A stretch of 64,000 nt of DNA from Megaustenia siamemsis. Its lineage: Eukaryota > Mollusca > Gastropoda > Stylommatophora > Ariophantidae. This document shows positions 9,637-20,204 of the stretch, piece after piece. The stretch's first letter is position 1; every line of letters begins with the position of its first letter. A program made the position numbers and the translations under genes. The stretch lies in contig JAVIAB010000051.1 in the NCBI GenBank assembly GCA_032433765.1, positions 152,657,421 through 152,721,420 of the forward strand, in the 5' to 3' direction. A model generated the notes under the pieces. That model was not told the origin of the DNA, ran no database searches, and worked only from the letters and a program-made list of their open reading frames with translations.

Positions 9637-11396
9637 TGAAGAAGAAGAAGTTGAAGAAAAGAACAAGAACAAGAAGAAAAGAAGAAGTAGAAGAAGAAGT
9701 AGAAGAAATATAAGAAGAAGTAGAAGAAAAAGTAGAAGAAAAAGACAAAAAGAAGTAGAAGAAGAAGTAGAAGAAAAAGAAAAAAAGAAGAAGTAGACGT
9801 AGTAGAAGTAAAAGAAAAAAGAAGAAGTAGAAGAAAAAGAAAAAAAGAAGAAGTAGAAGAAGAAGTAGAGGAAAAAGAAAAAAGAAGAAGTAGACGTAGT
9901 AGAAGTAAAAGAAAAAAGAAGAAGTAGAAGAAAAAGAAAAAAAAAGGAGGAGTAGAAGAAAAAGAAAAAAGAAGAAGTAGAAGAAGAAGTAGAAGAAAAA
10001 GAAAAAAAGAAGAAGTAGAAGAAAAAGAAAAAAAGAAGAAGTAGAAGTAAAAGAAAAAAGAAGAAGTAGAAGAAAAAGTAGAAGAAAAAGAAAAAAAGAA
10101 GAAGTAGAAGAAGAAGTAGAAGAAAAAGAAAAAAAGAAGAAGTAGAAGTAAAAGAAAAAAAAAGGAGGAGTAGAAGAAAAAGAAAAAAGAAGAAGTAGAA
10201 GAAGAAGTAGAAGAAAAAGAAAAAAGAAGAAGTAGAAGAAAAAGAAAAAAAGAAGAAGTAGAAGTAAAAGAAAAAAGAAGAAGTAGAAGAAAAAGTAGAA
10301 GAAAAAGAAAAAAGAAGAAGTAGAAGAAGAAGTAGAAGAAAAAGAAAAAAAGAAGAAGTAGAAGTAAAAGAAAAAAGAAGAAGTAGAAGTAAAAGAAAAA
10401 AGAAGAAGTAGAAGAAAAAGTAGAAGAAAAAGAAAAAAAGAAGAAGTAGAAGAAGAAGTAGAAGAAAAAGAAAAAAAGAAGAAGTAGAAGTAAAAGAAAA
10501 AAGAAGAAGTAGAAGAAAAAGAAAAAAGAAGAAGTAGAAGAAGAAGTAGAAGAAAAAGAAAAAAGAAGAAGTAGAAGAAAAAGAAAAAAGAAGAAGTAGA
10601 AGAAAAAGAAAAAAGAAGAAGTAGAAGTAAAAAAAAAGAAGAAGTAGAAGTAAAAGAAAAAAGAAGTAGAAGAAAAAGAAAAAAGAAGAAGTAGAAGTAA
10701 AAAAGAAGAAAAAAGAAGAAGTAGAAGAAAAAGAAAAAAGAAGAAGTAGAAGTAAAAAAGAAGAAAAAGAAGAAGTAGAAGTAAAAAAGAAGAAAAAAGA
10801 AGAAGTAGAAGAAAAAAAGAAAAAAGAAGAAATAGAAGAAGAAGAAGAAGAAATAGAAGAAGAAGTAGTAGAAGAAAAAGCAGAAGTAAAAGAAGAAAAG
10901 AAGTAGTAGAAGAAAAAAGAAGTAAAAGAAGAAGAAGAAGAGGTAATAGAAGAAAAGAAGAAAAAGAAAAGAAGTAGAAGAGAAAGAAGAAGTAGAAGAA
11001 AAGAAGAAGTAAAAGAAGAAGTAGAAGAGGTAGTAGTAGAAGAAAAAGAAGAAGAAGTAGAAGAAGAAGAGGAAGAAGAGGTAGTAGTAGAAGAAATAGA
11101 GGAAGAAGTAGAAGAAAAAGAAGTAGAAGAAGAAGAGGAAGAAGAGGTAGTAGTAGAAGAAATAGAGGAAGAAGTAGAAGAAGAAGTAGAAGAAGAAGAG
11201 GAAGAAGAGGTAGTAGTAGAAGAAATAGAGGAAGAAGTATTAGAAGAAAAAGAAGAAGTAGAAGAAGAAGAAGAAGAGAATAAGAAGAAGTAGTAGTAGT
11301 AGAAGAAGAAGAAGTAGTAGAAGGAGAAGAATGAGAAGAAGTAGATGAAAAAGAAGTAAAAGAAGAAAAAGTAGTAGAAGAAGAAGAAGAAGAAGA
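9637..11396. repeat. 1.76-kb purine-rich (GAA)n/GTAGAAGAA tract
   Basis: Almost every base is A or G, with an isolated T in GTAG, organised as irregular units such as GAAGAAGTAGAAGAAAAAG. Subsegments about 25-80 bp long recur. Two of the three plus-strand frames are open through most of it (Glu/Lys/Val or Arg/Ser rich) but there is no start codon and no non-repeat sequence. Long polypurine-polypyrimidine tracts can form triplex (H-DNA) and are hard to replicate and assemble. Confidence 0.93.
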
Positions 11397-11902
11397 TATG
11401 TGTGTGACTCTGTCCTACAAATATAACAGCCTAAATTTCAATATTTTCCAATAACCATAAAAATATAACGCAGCTAATGAGGTTTACAATAATTCAGCTC
11501 AGCTCACGATTTGACTGTAGATTCTTTTGATAAAATTGTTTAGTGACATCTTGCATACATCTGTTGCTAAACTATTCAGCGCTCGGGCTCTATTTATTCA
11601 TTCCTGCTTTTGTTGGCATCGGCTCACGGCCGGTGACAGATGGCCAGAGAATCGTTGCAGTTTGCAGCTCAAAATACGAGTAAACAAACACTTCTTTTAA
11701 GATAAATCTACTACCAACTTTTAGCGGGACTGTGATTTGCAATTCATCCTATAAATAGAAACATATATGTCGTGTCTGTTTTAAGGTGAACACTCTCAAT
11801 GTAATCGAAATCCGTTGTTAGGTCAGCATAACGCGTCACAAAACATACAGTGGAAAGTCGTTAACTTCTATTTTCTCAACTTCTTCGTCATTCCCCCCCC
11901 CC
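11397..11902. other. No gene; ends in a poly(C) run
   Basis: Nothing recognisable between the purine tract and the LINE-B scrap. A run of 14 or so C residues lies at about 11890-11903. Confidence 0.5.
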
Positions 11903-12067
11903 CCTCCTTACTTGTCTTTCATCGTCTAGGGGAATATATAGTTTGTGGTCTTTTGCTTTTCTGTTTGCTTCTCCTGCTGTTTTGTTTCATAGTATTTTGA
12001 TTATTTCATCAATCCATCTTTTTCGTGGTCGACCTTTGGGTCTGGTGTTCCCGCAACGTTTGTTAAG
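11903..12067 (-). mobile_element. LINE-B 3'-end scrap, minus strand
   Basis: The minus strand reads AACAAACGTTGCGGGAACAC, then CCAGACCCAAAGGTCGACC and a diverged match to the last 50 codons and short 3' end of LINE-B. It is 5'-truncated at about 12067, where repeat R begins. The frame is broken. Confidence 0.75.
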
Positions 12068-12255
12068 TGATTGTTATGTTGTGGAGAACAAGAGGTGGGC
12101 TGTAACATACAAACCTAACGAGTTCAGTGACAGCTGCACAGAAAAGGACAATACAAAATATTTGACGTTTCGGTCTACATGCGGCCTTTTTCAGTGAACA
12201 GGGACAATACAGATAACGAAATGAAGATATACTCTACTACATGTTCTGGAGTAAA
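12068..12255 (-). repeat. Dispersed repeat R, minus-strand copy
   Basis: On the minus strand this reads GTAGAGTATATCTTCATTTC, then GACCGAAACGTC, TTTGTATTGTCC, CAGCTGTCACT and TTTGTATGTTACAGCCCACC. The same blocks in the same order occur in plus orientation at 16311-16815. The CGAAACGTC/T motif also occurs at 7322, 29932 and at the right window end. The family is unknown. Confidence 0.7.
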
Positions 12256-12281
12256 AAAAAAATAATACTACAAAGAAGGTA

Positions 12282-12866
12282 TAGTTCGTTCACAAATTCG
12301 TGCCCACAGAGTTGATCAATTATCTAGGAAACTTTTTGATGAACTTCTGTAATTTTTTTTCATGAAATATTATTTTTCACCGACCTTAAGATTTTATAAC
12401 ATTTAAGTACAAATGCTGTCTAAATTTTGCACAAATCGTTTTTTGTTTTATAGTTTCAAAAAAAATATCAAACCGTGTGCTCTAAACATTAGAATTTACT
12501 GTAAATTATGTTATTTTTCTAACAACCCTCTCAGTGGATTGCGTCTTACAAATTACGGTTGAGTGAGCGCGAGATGGTGCTAAGATTGTGTGGAGAGCAC
12601 GTGAAGTTTGCATTTTTAAACGGTGAGTTGATTACAACAAAAGTGGATATTGTAAAATTCTCAAAATTAGAAAAACCAAGAAAATCATATTTTTATATAC
12701 CTCAAAGAAGGAAAAAACATTTTTTTATATGTATGACAGTAAGGACAAAAATCAGTCTTAAGGTCGATGAAAAAATATGATTTCATGAAAACGAATTACA
12801 GAAATTCATCAAATAGTTTCCGAGATAATTAATAAACACTTTGGGCACGTATTTCTGAACAAACTA
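12282..12866. repeat. 585-bp long inverted-repeat element (MITE-like or foldback)
   Basis: The left arm (12282 to about 12400) starts TAGTTCGTTCACAAATTCGT. On the opposite strand the right arm (12866 to about 12735) starts TAGTTTGTTCAGAAATACGT. Both arms continue through GGAAACT, TTTGATGAA, TTCTGTAATT, TTTCATGAAAT and CGACCTTAAGA. The arms are at least 115 bp and perhaps 80% identical, and weaker similarity continues inward (GTGCTCT). The interior frame at 12559-12780 has no recognisable domain. It could be a non-autonomous DNA transposon; no clear TSD was found. Confidence 0.75.
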
Positions 12867-12918
12867 CAGTAATAAACGATAAGAAGATACGTAAGGAGAA
12901 TATAATATATCACAAACT

Positions 12919-13650
12919 ATGGAAAGCAAACAAGACCTAAGAGGAATGCACACAGAAATAAAGAGAATGACTAATAAAAATAAAAAAGCCACAGAAGGTG
13001 GATGCATTGCAGACAAAAAAGGAAAAATGCTAACAGACAATAAGGATATCATAGACAGATGGCAGGAATATATAACAGAACTATTTCATGATCAAAGGGA
13101 CAAGAAACCAGTTATAAAATGTACATCAGGCTATAAAATCTTAAAATCTGAGGTGGAAAAAGCTATAAAAACAATGAAAAGGGGAAAAGCAGCAGGACCT
13201 GAAAGCATACAGATAGAGATGATACAGGCACTTGAAGATTTTGGCATTGAAGTGATTACAGACATATGCAATGACATATACCACACAGGATACATACCAA
13301 ATGAACTAAAAACATCAACTTTCATTGCATTGCCTAAAAAGAATGGTGCAGTTGAATGCAGTGACTTTAGAACAATAAGCCTAATGACCCATGTTACAAA
13401 AATCTTGCTAAAAGTTATACAAGGAAGGATTCAGAATAAAATCAGTACTGAATTAGATGAGCAGCAATTTGGATTTAGGAAAAATAGCGGGACAAAAGAA
13501 GCCATATTCTGCATGAGAACATTAATAGACAAATACACAGAAGTAAACAAACCAATATATGCCTGCTTCATAGACTACACCAAAGCTTTTTATAGAGTAC
13601 ACCACAAACAACTTATAGAATGCCTAAAAGAAAGAGATACATCTAGATGA
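12919..13650 (+). pseudogene. LINE-D reverse transcriptase, N-terminal part
   Basis: A 243-residue frame. Residues 48-58 (RWQEYITELFH) are the end of the linker. GKAAGP (89-94) is the RT entry motif, FIALPKKNG (135-143) and DFRTISLM (149-156) are RT blocks 1-2, and QFGFRKNSGTKEA (183-195) is block 2a. FIDYTKAFY (217-225) is motif A, whose Asp219 is the catalytic position. The last residue of motif A is Tyr where Asp is usual (FIDxxKAFD). The final ten or so residues are out of frame: the correct frame shifts near 13630 and continues at 13634. Confidence 0.88.
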
Positions 13651-14647
13651 CATGGATATACGACTAATATGCAATCTATACTGGGAGCAAACAGCAATAA
13701 TAAAATATAACAAAGAGTTCTCTACACCCATTGATATAAAAAGAGGAGTAAGACAAGGATGCATCCTATCACCAAGCTTGTTCAATCTATGCACTGAGCA
13801 AATCTTTAAAAACATCATAGAGATGCCAGGCCTACAAATTAATGGAAAGATAATCAATAACCTAAGATATGCTGACGATACTGTACTACTAGCAGAAAAT
13901 CCTAAAGACCTACAACAATTACTTAATGAAATAAACACGACAAGCAAAAAATATGGACTAGATATGAATATCAAAAAGACTAAAACTATGATCATAAACA
14001 AAGAAAATACTCAAAACCCACAAGTGGATATCAAAATTGAAGGAATAGACCTTGAGACAGTTCAGAACTATAACTACCTTGGACATACTATAACCAGTGA
14101 TGGAAAATGTACAACTGAAATAAACAAAAGAATAGGAATGGCAAAAAGTAATTTTAATGTCATGAAGGACATACTAACATCAAAACAAATAACACCAGAG
14201 CTAAAACTAAGAATAGCAAAATGTTACATCTTCTCAATATTCCTATATGGTGCTGAAACATGGACATTAGACAAGAAAACAGAACAGAGAATTGAAGCCT
14301 TTGAAATGTGGATATATAGAAGAATAGGTAGAATTGGATGGAAGGAAAAGAAAACAAACGACAAAGTCTTAAAACAACTAAAAATGAAAAGAGAACTTCT
14401 GAACACAATTAGAACAAGACAAATGCGATTCTTAGGCCATGTTAAAAGACACAACAGCCTACTGAAAGTGATCCTGGAGGGGAAAATACAAGGTAAAAGA
14501 GGCAGAGGCAGACCAAGATTAACATGGACGAGTAACATCAAAAGATGGACAAATCAACCGATGACAACCTGCACCATCAAAGCAAGAGATAGAGCAAAAT
14601 GGCACTCCATGGTAGCCAACCTTCGTTGCGGAGACGGCACTCAATGA
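13634..14647 (+). pseudogene. LINE-D reverse transcriptase, motifs B-E and C-terminal region
   Basis: This continues LINE-D in the next frame (ATG-initiated frame at 13652, 331 residues). GVRQGCILSP (residues 32-41) is motif B and YADD (73-76) is the catalytic motif C. A thumb-like segment follows (YLGHTITSDG). The C-terminal part has LYGAETWTLDKK, EMWIYRRIGRIGWKEK, RQMRFLGHVKRH and GKRGRGRPRLTW, ending in an Arg/Trp-rich stretch. Together with the upstream frame it gives all catalytic motifs, but in two frames. Confidence 0.88.
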
Positions 14648-14671
14648 TGATGATGAATATATCACATGGAT

Positions 14672-14676
<5 letters not shown>

Positions 14677-14722
<46 letters not shown>
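14677..14722. repeat. (GA)n microsatellite
   Basis: About 22 GA dinucleotides, starting 11 bp after the LINE-D TSD. Confidence 0.95.
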
Positions 14723-14724
<2 letters not shown>

Positions 14725-15000
14725 TGATTTTAATAAAAGGTGTATTAAAAATGCAAAAGAATGAGTTACTTAGCTGAACCAACCATCATCTAGTGTGCTG
14801 TCGCAGGGTGGAATGTGGGAAATGTGAGAGGAGGATGTCAGAATATGTGATAAGACGAAAACTCTGACAAGGGTGGCCGATAAGGGGAGATAAGATGAGA
14901 AGGAAGACATGGGCCAGACGGGTGTGAGGACGCTGGCTAACACCTACAGCGGCTCGACTGGGTGAAGTATAACATTGCAGATCAGATCACACAACCAAAC

Positions 15001-15280
15001 CTAGGAGTTATGTTTTGTTTTGACCTTCTGTCTTATCACGCAGACAAACCGTTTTATCTGTTGTTTCTTTATGCATTCTATGGAGGGAATTATTCCTCGC
15101 TTTTTTCTCTGCTCTTCACTTCTGACTGTATCTCTTAGGCTGTTTCCTGTCATTCTTCTAAAGCATTTAATTTTGATAATGCTTACTTTTCTTATTGCGT
15201 TGGAGTCGATCGCCCAGATCTTGCATTGGTAGCACGTAATTGGGATGAAGACTTTCTCAATAAAATTATATACTTGTTTA
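15001..15280 (-). mobile_element. LINE-B fragment, truncated at both ends
   Basis: The minus-strand frame 15001-15309 reads FIPITCYQC, CFRRMTGNSLRDTVRSEE and SIECIKKQQIKRFVCVIRQK, matching the LINE-B C-terminal region (RRMTGNSLRDKIRNEE, IRKQQIKWFGHVTRQK). The last 50 or so codons and the 3' end of LINE-B are missing at the left edge. This is unusual for target-primed insertions and implies a later deletion. A (TA)n run lies at about 15280-15298. Confidence 0.8.
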
Positions 15281-15354
15281 ATATATATATATATATTAAT
15301 GATCTTCAAGGTTTGAGAAATAGCAGAAACAAAAGCCTCGTTTTTTGTTAATTC

Positions 15355-15688
15355 TGCAGAATAGCCTTGGCCCTAATATAATTCTGAAGCACTGCCTCTG
15401 CCCTAATATAACTCTGAAGCACTGCCTCTGCCCTAATATAATTCTGAAGCACTGCCTCTGCCCTAATATAATTCTGAAGCACTGCCTCTGCCCTAGTATA
15501 ACTCTGAAGCACTGCCTCTGCCCTAATATAATTCTGAAGCACTGCCTCTGCCCTAATATAATTCTGAAGCACTGCCTCTGCCCTAATATAATTCTGAAGC
15601 ACTGCCTCTGCCCTAATATAATTCTGAAGCACTGCCTCTGCCCTAATATAATTCTGAAGCACTGCCTCTGTCCTAGTATAACTATGAA
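15355..15688 (+). repeat. 30-bp minisatellite
   Basis: Eleven copies of a 30-bp unit containing CTGAAGCACTGCCTCTGCCC, nearly identical. Since 30 is a multiple of three, both strands stay open (a 10-residue repeat in 15345-15896 plus and 15348-15695 minus). Not a gene. Confidence 0.95.
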
Positions 15689-16215
15689 AGCTCACCTTCT
15701 AATGAATGTTAAGGTCTCGTATCTGTTTTCTTTATGCTTGTCCAGTGTTGAACAGCTTTTGTCTCGAAACATTAGTTTATCTAGTCTAATCTTACCCGTA
15801 AGTCTGAAACATCCGATTCTTCTTTCGTTGCAGGGTTTGCATGCTATTAGATGTTTTGATACTAAAAATACTCGATATCCTAGTCAATGTGGTTAAGACT
15901 TGTCCACACTGTACGTCTCAGACTCTACTGATCTCTAGGTGGTCTATGGTCCGTTCTTCACCTTCTATGAGTGTTCCACTGTGTGAGATAGTTACTGGCT
16001 TCCTTCTCAGCCATTCCTACACATTTCAAACATTTGCCCGCTTTCGTTGTATTCCTATTGGCAAAACTACATGAACAGTTCTCGGACTTTTACTATTTCA
16101 AAACATTGTAAGAGTATTGTCTTCTCAGGTTGTGTGAAATGAAGACAGGGAACAAATGAGGGAGTGAGACAAACGTTCATACAATATTAGCACTTTACAA
16201 ATAGGACAACTCGGG
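15689..16215. other. No feature recognised
   Basis: Unique-looking sequence. A pyrimidine stretch ending in GCAG at about 15819-15833 resembles a splice acceptor by chance; no exon is supported. Confidence 0.45.
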
Positions 16216-16815
16216 CTACCAACGAAATGAAGATATACTCTTTTATATTTTCAGGAGTAAATTAAGCGATTTTAAAATTTACTAAATTGTTTTAGTAACT
16301 CCTAAACATGTAGTAGATTATATCTTCATTTCACTGTTCGTTTTTGTTGTCCTTGTATTTTGTTGTTGTTTTGTTTGTTAAAGAAAGCCGTATGTAGACC
16401 GAAACGTCAAGGTTTTGTATTGTCCTTTTTTCCGTAAAGCTGTCACTATACTTTGTTGGAGTGTATGTTTCACCCCACATACCAATGCGATTACTCATGT
16501 GGGAAACATCAGGTAAGAGGAAAAGAGGCCGACCTAGAGAGACACTGAGAATAACATTGTTCAGAGAGGCAAGAACAGCAGGAATCGACTCCCTCAATAA
16601 GATAGAGTTGCTTGCACGGAGCAGAGACAAATGGTGAGATTTGATAAAAGATATTTACAAGAATTGAAAACTGCTAGAATAAAAATTTATATAAGAGAAA
16701 GTGTATCTAGGTATATGCCCTATGGGCCGGCTACGGCTCGAAAGGTCAATAGATAGATAGATAGATGTTACACCTCACCTTGTTCTCTGCTACCAGCTTT
16801 ACTAGCACTGCAATT
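16216..16815 (+). repeat. Repeat R, plus copy with foldback head, split by LINE-F
   Basis: It begins with an inverted repeat: GAAATGAAGATATACTC at about 16222 and its approximate complement TATATCTTCATTTC at 16319-16332, with an inner pair TTCAGGAGTAA and TTAGTAACTCCTAAA. Then come GTAGACCGAAACGTCAAGG, TTTTGTATTGTCC and GTATGTTTCACCCCAC. LINE-F occupies 16482-16766. After it, TGTTACACCTCACCTTGTTC resumes the R sequence known from the 12.1-kb copy. Confidence 0.7.
16482..16766 (+). mobile_element. LINE-F 3'-end fragment with (GATA)n tail
   Basis: A 285-bp 5'-truncated copy of the 3' end of LINE-F (21368-22979). The coding part retains GKRKRGRPRETLR, EARTAGIDSLNKIELLARS and DKW. The 3' UTR carries GGGCCGGCTACGGCTCGAAA and ends in (GATA)n. 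The flanks TGTTTCACCCCAC (left, about 16465-16477) and TGTTACACCTCAC (right, about 16767-16779) look like a degenerate TSD. This fits with repeat R continuing on the right side. Confidence 0.85.
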
Positions 16816-17671
16816 ATTTGCCTGTTACCTGAAAAAAAAATGATAATTTCCATGTCTGCTAGTCAGTGTTGGCCGTCACCCATTCATGCCAATGGATGAC
16901 TACTCACAGTGGAGATCTCTTACATTAATCAGATTGTTGTGTTATTGAAGCTTCCCCAAAATATGTTTTCCATAGCGAAACAGGCTGGAAAATGAATGGA
17001 TAATTACGTTATATCTAAATGTAAGAAATTAAAAGCGAAAACAGACAGAGTTAGAAAACGTATCTAAAATTAACAATATACCAGTCAATATGGCGGATAG
17101 GCGGCAGGAGCTTTTAAAGGCTGAAAAGTGTTCCTTGTTGCAGTTTCCTCATATTCCAAGTCCGGCTTGTTGCTGGAGCTACTGAGTTTAGTGCTCTCTG
17201 CACACCGTGAGCTGTGCATTTCATCTGTTTTAATCGTGTTATTCCGATTGCTTACGATAAATAAAGATATCGTATGACGGGTAACAGATGGCTGTGTTTA
17301 ATTTTCGTGCGGTTTCGCCTTATGTCTTTTGGCGTGTGCTGAGACTGCTCTGATGGGGACTGCAGCTACCTTCGTTTATTTGGGAGATGCGATATTTTAA
17401 TTCGGATGATTCCACTGGCACCGGCGGTTGAGCAATTATGGACTTGAATTCGTCTGCAGCGATACCGGGGCCTTCCATAACCATAATCAACAATAACAAT
17501 AGATAGGTAACTCATACTGAGTAAAAACTAAAGAAAACTAGCAACAGACAAACGGCTGACATTATGAAAGTAAAAATATATACCAACGAGGCATGGACGT
17601 CAGACCGAACTGTTCGATTGACCTTTAACCTGATCATTTGTGACATAAACATTACTGCAATTTGCGCATGT
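16816..17671. other. No feature recognised
   Basis: Mixed-composition sequence without recognised repeats or convincing frames. Confidence 0.45.
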
Positions 17672-17682
17672 AATATAGTTCC

Positions 17683-18467
17683 AGTATATAGATATAGTCT
17701 TAATCGCTAAGAGTGAAAATGAGTTACAAGAAATGTTGGACATTATAGTGAAAGAAAGCAAAAATAAAGGACTCAGCCTTAATAGCAAAAAGACAGAGGT
17801 AATGGTAACAACAAAGAAAAAGACATCACCTCAGTGTAAAGTAAAGACAAGTGGAACAATATTATAACAGGTAAATTAATTTAAATATTTGGGAACTTTG
17901 TTAACCTCAGACGGAAGATGTACAAAAGATGTGAGATGCAGAAAGGCTCAGGCAAAAGCAGATTTCCAGAAAATGAGAAAGATACTATGCAATCCATTTT
18001 TGACAATAGAAACAATAAAAAGAGTTCTTAAATGTTATGTGGAGCCAGTCTTAACATATGGATGCGAAACATGGACAATAGGACAACAGACAAGAAAATC
18101 ACTGGAGTCTGTAGAAATGTGGTTTTACAGGAGAATCTTGAGAGTACCATGGACATCTAAGAAGAGTAATGAAGATGTTCTGAGAGAGGTCAAAACAAAA
18201 AAGAGAGCTAATTTCCAATATTAGGAAGAAAAAATCATCATTTTTTAGGCATGTAATGAGAAGAGAACAACTGGAATATATTGTAACAACTGGAAAAATT
18301 GAGGGACGAAGAGATAGACGGAAGTAAAGAGAAAAAATAACAGACAGCTTAAGAGAATGGCTTGACAGAAGGTCAACAACAAAAATGATAAATAACTGCC
18401 GAGATGGAAAGTTGTGGAGAGACATGATCACCTACGCCAGTAGGCCCGGTACTTGATGATGATGATG
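17683..18467 (+). mobile_element. LINE-E copy 1, 5'-truncated, with perfect 11-bp TSD
   Basis: A 785-bp 5'-truncated LINE flanked by AATATAGTTCC (17672-17682 and 18468-18478). It starts just at or after RT motif C and encodes NELQEMLDIIVKESKNK, then the thumb (YLGTLLTSDGRCTKDVR) and the C-terminal region (VLTYGCETWTIGQQTRK, EMWFYRRILRVPWTSKKS). A frameshift and a stop (18222-18224) break the rest, whose last codons read WRDMITYASRPGT before a (GAT)n tail. The TSD begins AATATA, like that of LINE-D. Confidence 0.92.
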
Positions 18468-18687
18468 AATATAGTTCCTTCAGTTTTTGCCCTAAATAAA
18501 CATAAGTTACAATTACATTATAATATCTTTGTAATTTACATTATAAGTTATGAAAAAATAAACTGTTTTGCTGTTTATTAAAATCTTTTAGAATTTTGTT
18601 CAGGATTTATTGTATATAAAGATGCGGCGCAGTGATTCTTACGATTGGCACTTGGTAAATTCGTTCTCATCAGCACTACTTCTATAT

Positions 18688-19748
18688 CATCATCAAGTGC
18701 CAAGCCTGCTGGCGTAGGTGATCATGTCTCTCCACAAACTTCTATCAAGACTGTTATTTTTCATTTATGTAGTTGATCTTCTACCAAGCCATTATCTTAA
18801 ACTGCCTGGTATCTTTTCTCTTTGTTTCCCCCTGTCTCTTCGTCCCTCAATTTTCCCGGTTGCCACAATATTTTCCAGTGTTAAGAATGTTTCTGGTGAT
18901 GATTGTTTTTTCCTAATTTTTGAAATTAGCTCCCTTTTTGTTTTGGCATTCAGAACGTTTTCATCACTCTTCTTATCTGTCCATGGTATTCTCAACATTC
19001 TCATGTAAAACCACAATTCTACAGCCTCAGATAATTTTCTTGTCTGTTGTCTTATTGTCCATGACTCACATCCATATGTTAAGACTGGCTCTACATAACA
19101 TTTGAGAACTTTTTTTCTTGTTTCCATTGTCAAAAATGGATTGCACAGTGTCTTCTTCATTTTTTGGATAGTTGATTTTTCCTGAGTCATTCTGCGTTTC
19201 ACCTCTGTTGTACATCTACCATGTGAGGTTAACACCGTTCCCAGATATTTAAATTCATTTACCTGTTTTAATATTTTTCCACTTGTCTTTATTGTGCATT
19301 GCGGTGATGTCTTTTACTTTGTTGTTACCATTACCTCTGTCTTTTTGCTTTTAAGGCTGAGTCCTTTTATTTGTGCGTTCCTTCACTATACTGTCTAACA
19401 TTTCTTGTAACTCATTTTCATTCATAGCGATTAAGACTGTATCATCATCATACCTTAGATTATTTATATTATGATCTTCAATTGTTATTCCAGGATGTCC
19501 CTTATGGACCATAAAATAACCTCACTATACATATTAAATAAATCTGGTGACAGTAGACAACCTTGCCTAACACCCTGTTTTATTTGTTGAAACATTCCCA
19601 ATTGATTTCCAGTTCTTATGGCCGTTGTTTGTTATCAGTACATGTTCTTTATTTTTCTTAGATCTTAGCTGTCTACGTTTATACCTTCTAAAATTGTATT
19701 TATTTCTTGGTGCTTTGCTTTGTCAAAGGCTTTGCTATATTGAGATAG
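18688..19748 (-). mobile_element. LINE-E copy 2, minus strand
   Basis: A minus-strand LINE-E copy with its GAT tail at the left edge (CATCATCAAGTGCC on the plus strand). The right part retains the end of motif A (SKAFDKAKHQEI, about 19735), motif B (GVRQGCLLSPDLFN, about 19570) and motif C as RYDDDTVLIA (about 19455). The open frame 18792-19235 covers the post-RT region (CYVEPVLTYGCESWT, LWFYMRMLRIPWTDKKS). Stops and frameshifts are frequent. The candidate TSD is TTCTATAT at 18680-18687 and 19749-19756. It lies only about 220 bp from copy 1, in opposite orientation. Confidence 0.85.
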
Positions 19749-19756
19749 TTCTATAT

Positions 19757-20159
19757 GTTTCAATAGAAAATACAAACCGCCATCTGAATAGTTTTTCTTA
19801 TATCATCATGGAAACTGGGAGCTAATTTCTGAAACGGCCTGCCTAGTTCTCATACACATTGCAAGGTCGGTAGATACCGTTTTACCATTGTAGTATATTT
19901 GATCTCTATAGACATCGAAGTCTATTAGTAACGGCTTGCGTTATTTGAATGACATCACTGATGTGCTAGGGAATACGGTGGCTGGTTGTACACTGCCATC
20001 TAATTCATTGAGCTGGAATTTGAATGACATTTTGCATCCTAATAAATTATTGGAGGAGTCGTGACCTCCGTTGTCTCCTCTGAATATCCGCCTCTGCCAT
20101 ATACATAAATACTTGGTTATATATTGTTCCTCTATTTAGTTGTCAATTATACTGTTTCT

Positions 20160-20204
<45 letters not shown>

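Larger units (their letters stand above)
12915..14655 (+). mobile_element. LINE-D, 1.74-kb copy with perfect 11-bp TSD
   Basis: A 5'-truncated non-LTR retrotransposon flanked by AATATATCACA (12904-12914 and 14656-14666). It contains the end of the linker, the whole reverse transcriptase and the C-terminal region, and ends in a short (ATG)n tail right after the stop codon. The endonuclease is missing. The reverse transcriptase makes cDNA at the nicked target in this class of element. A single frameshift near 13625-13634, in an A-rich stretch, divides the coding region into two frames (listed separately). Otherwise it is well preserved, which suggests a fairly recent insertion. Confidence 0.93.

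Noticed and set aside
9637..11396. Glu/Lys-rich coding region
   Set aside because: Two frames are open, but there is no start codon and no non-repeat sequence; it is a purine tract.
12559..12780. 73-codon frame inside the inverted-repeat element as a transposase
   Set aside because: Too short, no DDE/D-like motif, and part of it is the right arm of the inverted repeat.
15815..15896. Splice acceptor and exon after the 30-bp array
   Set aside because: A pyrimidine tract plus CAG is common by chance and no coding similarity follows.
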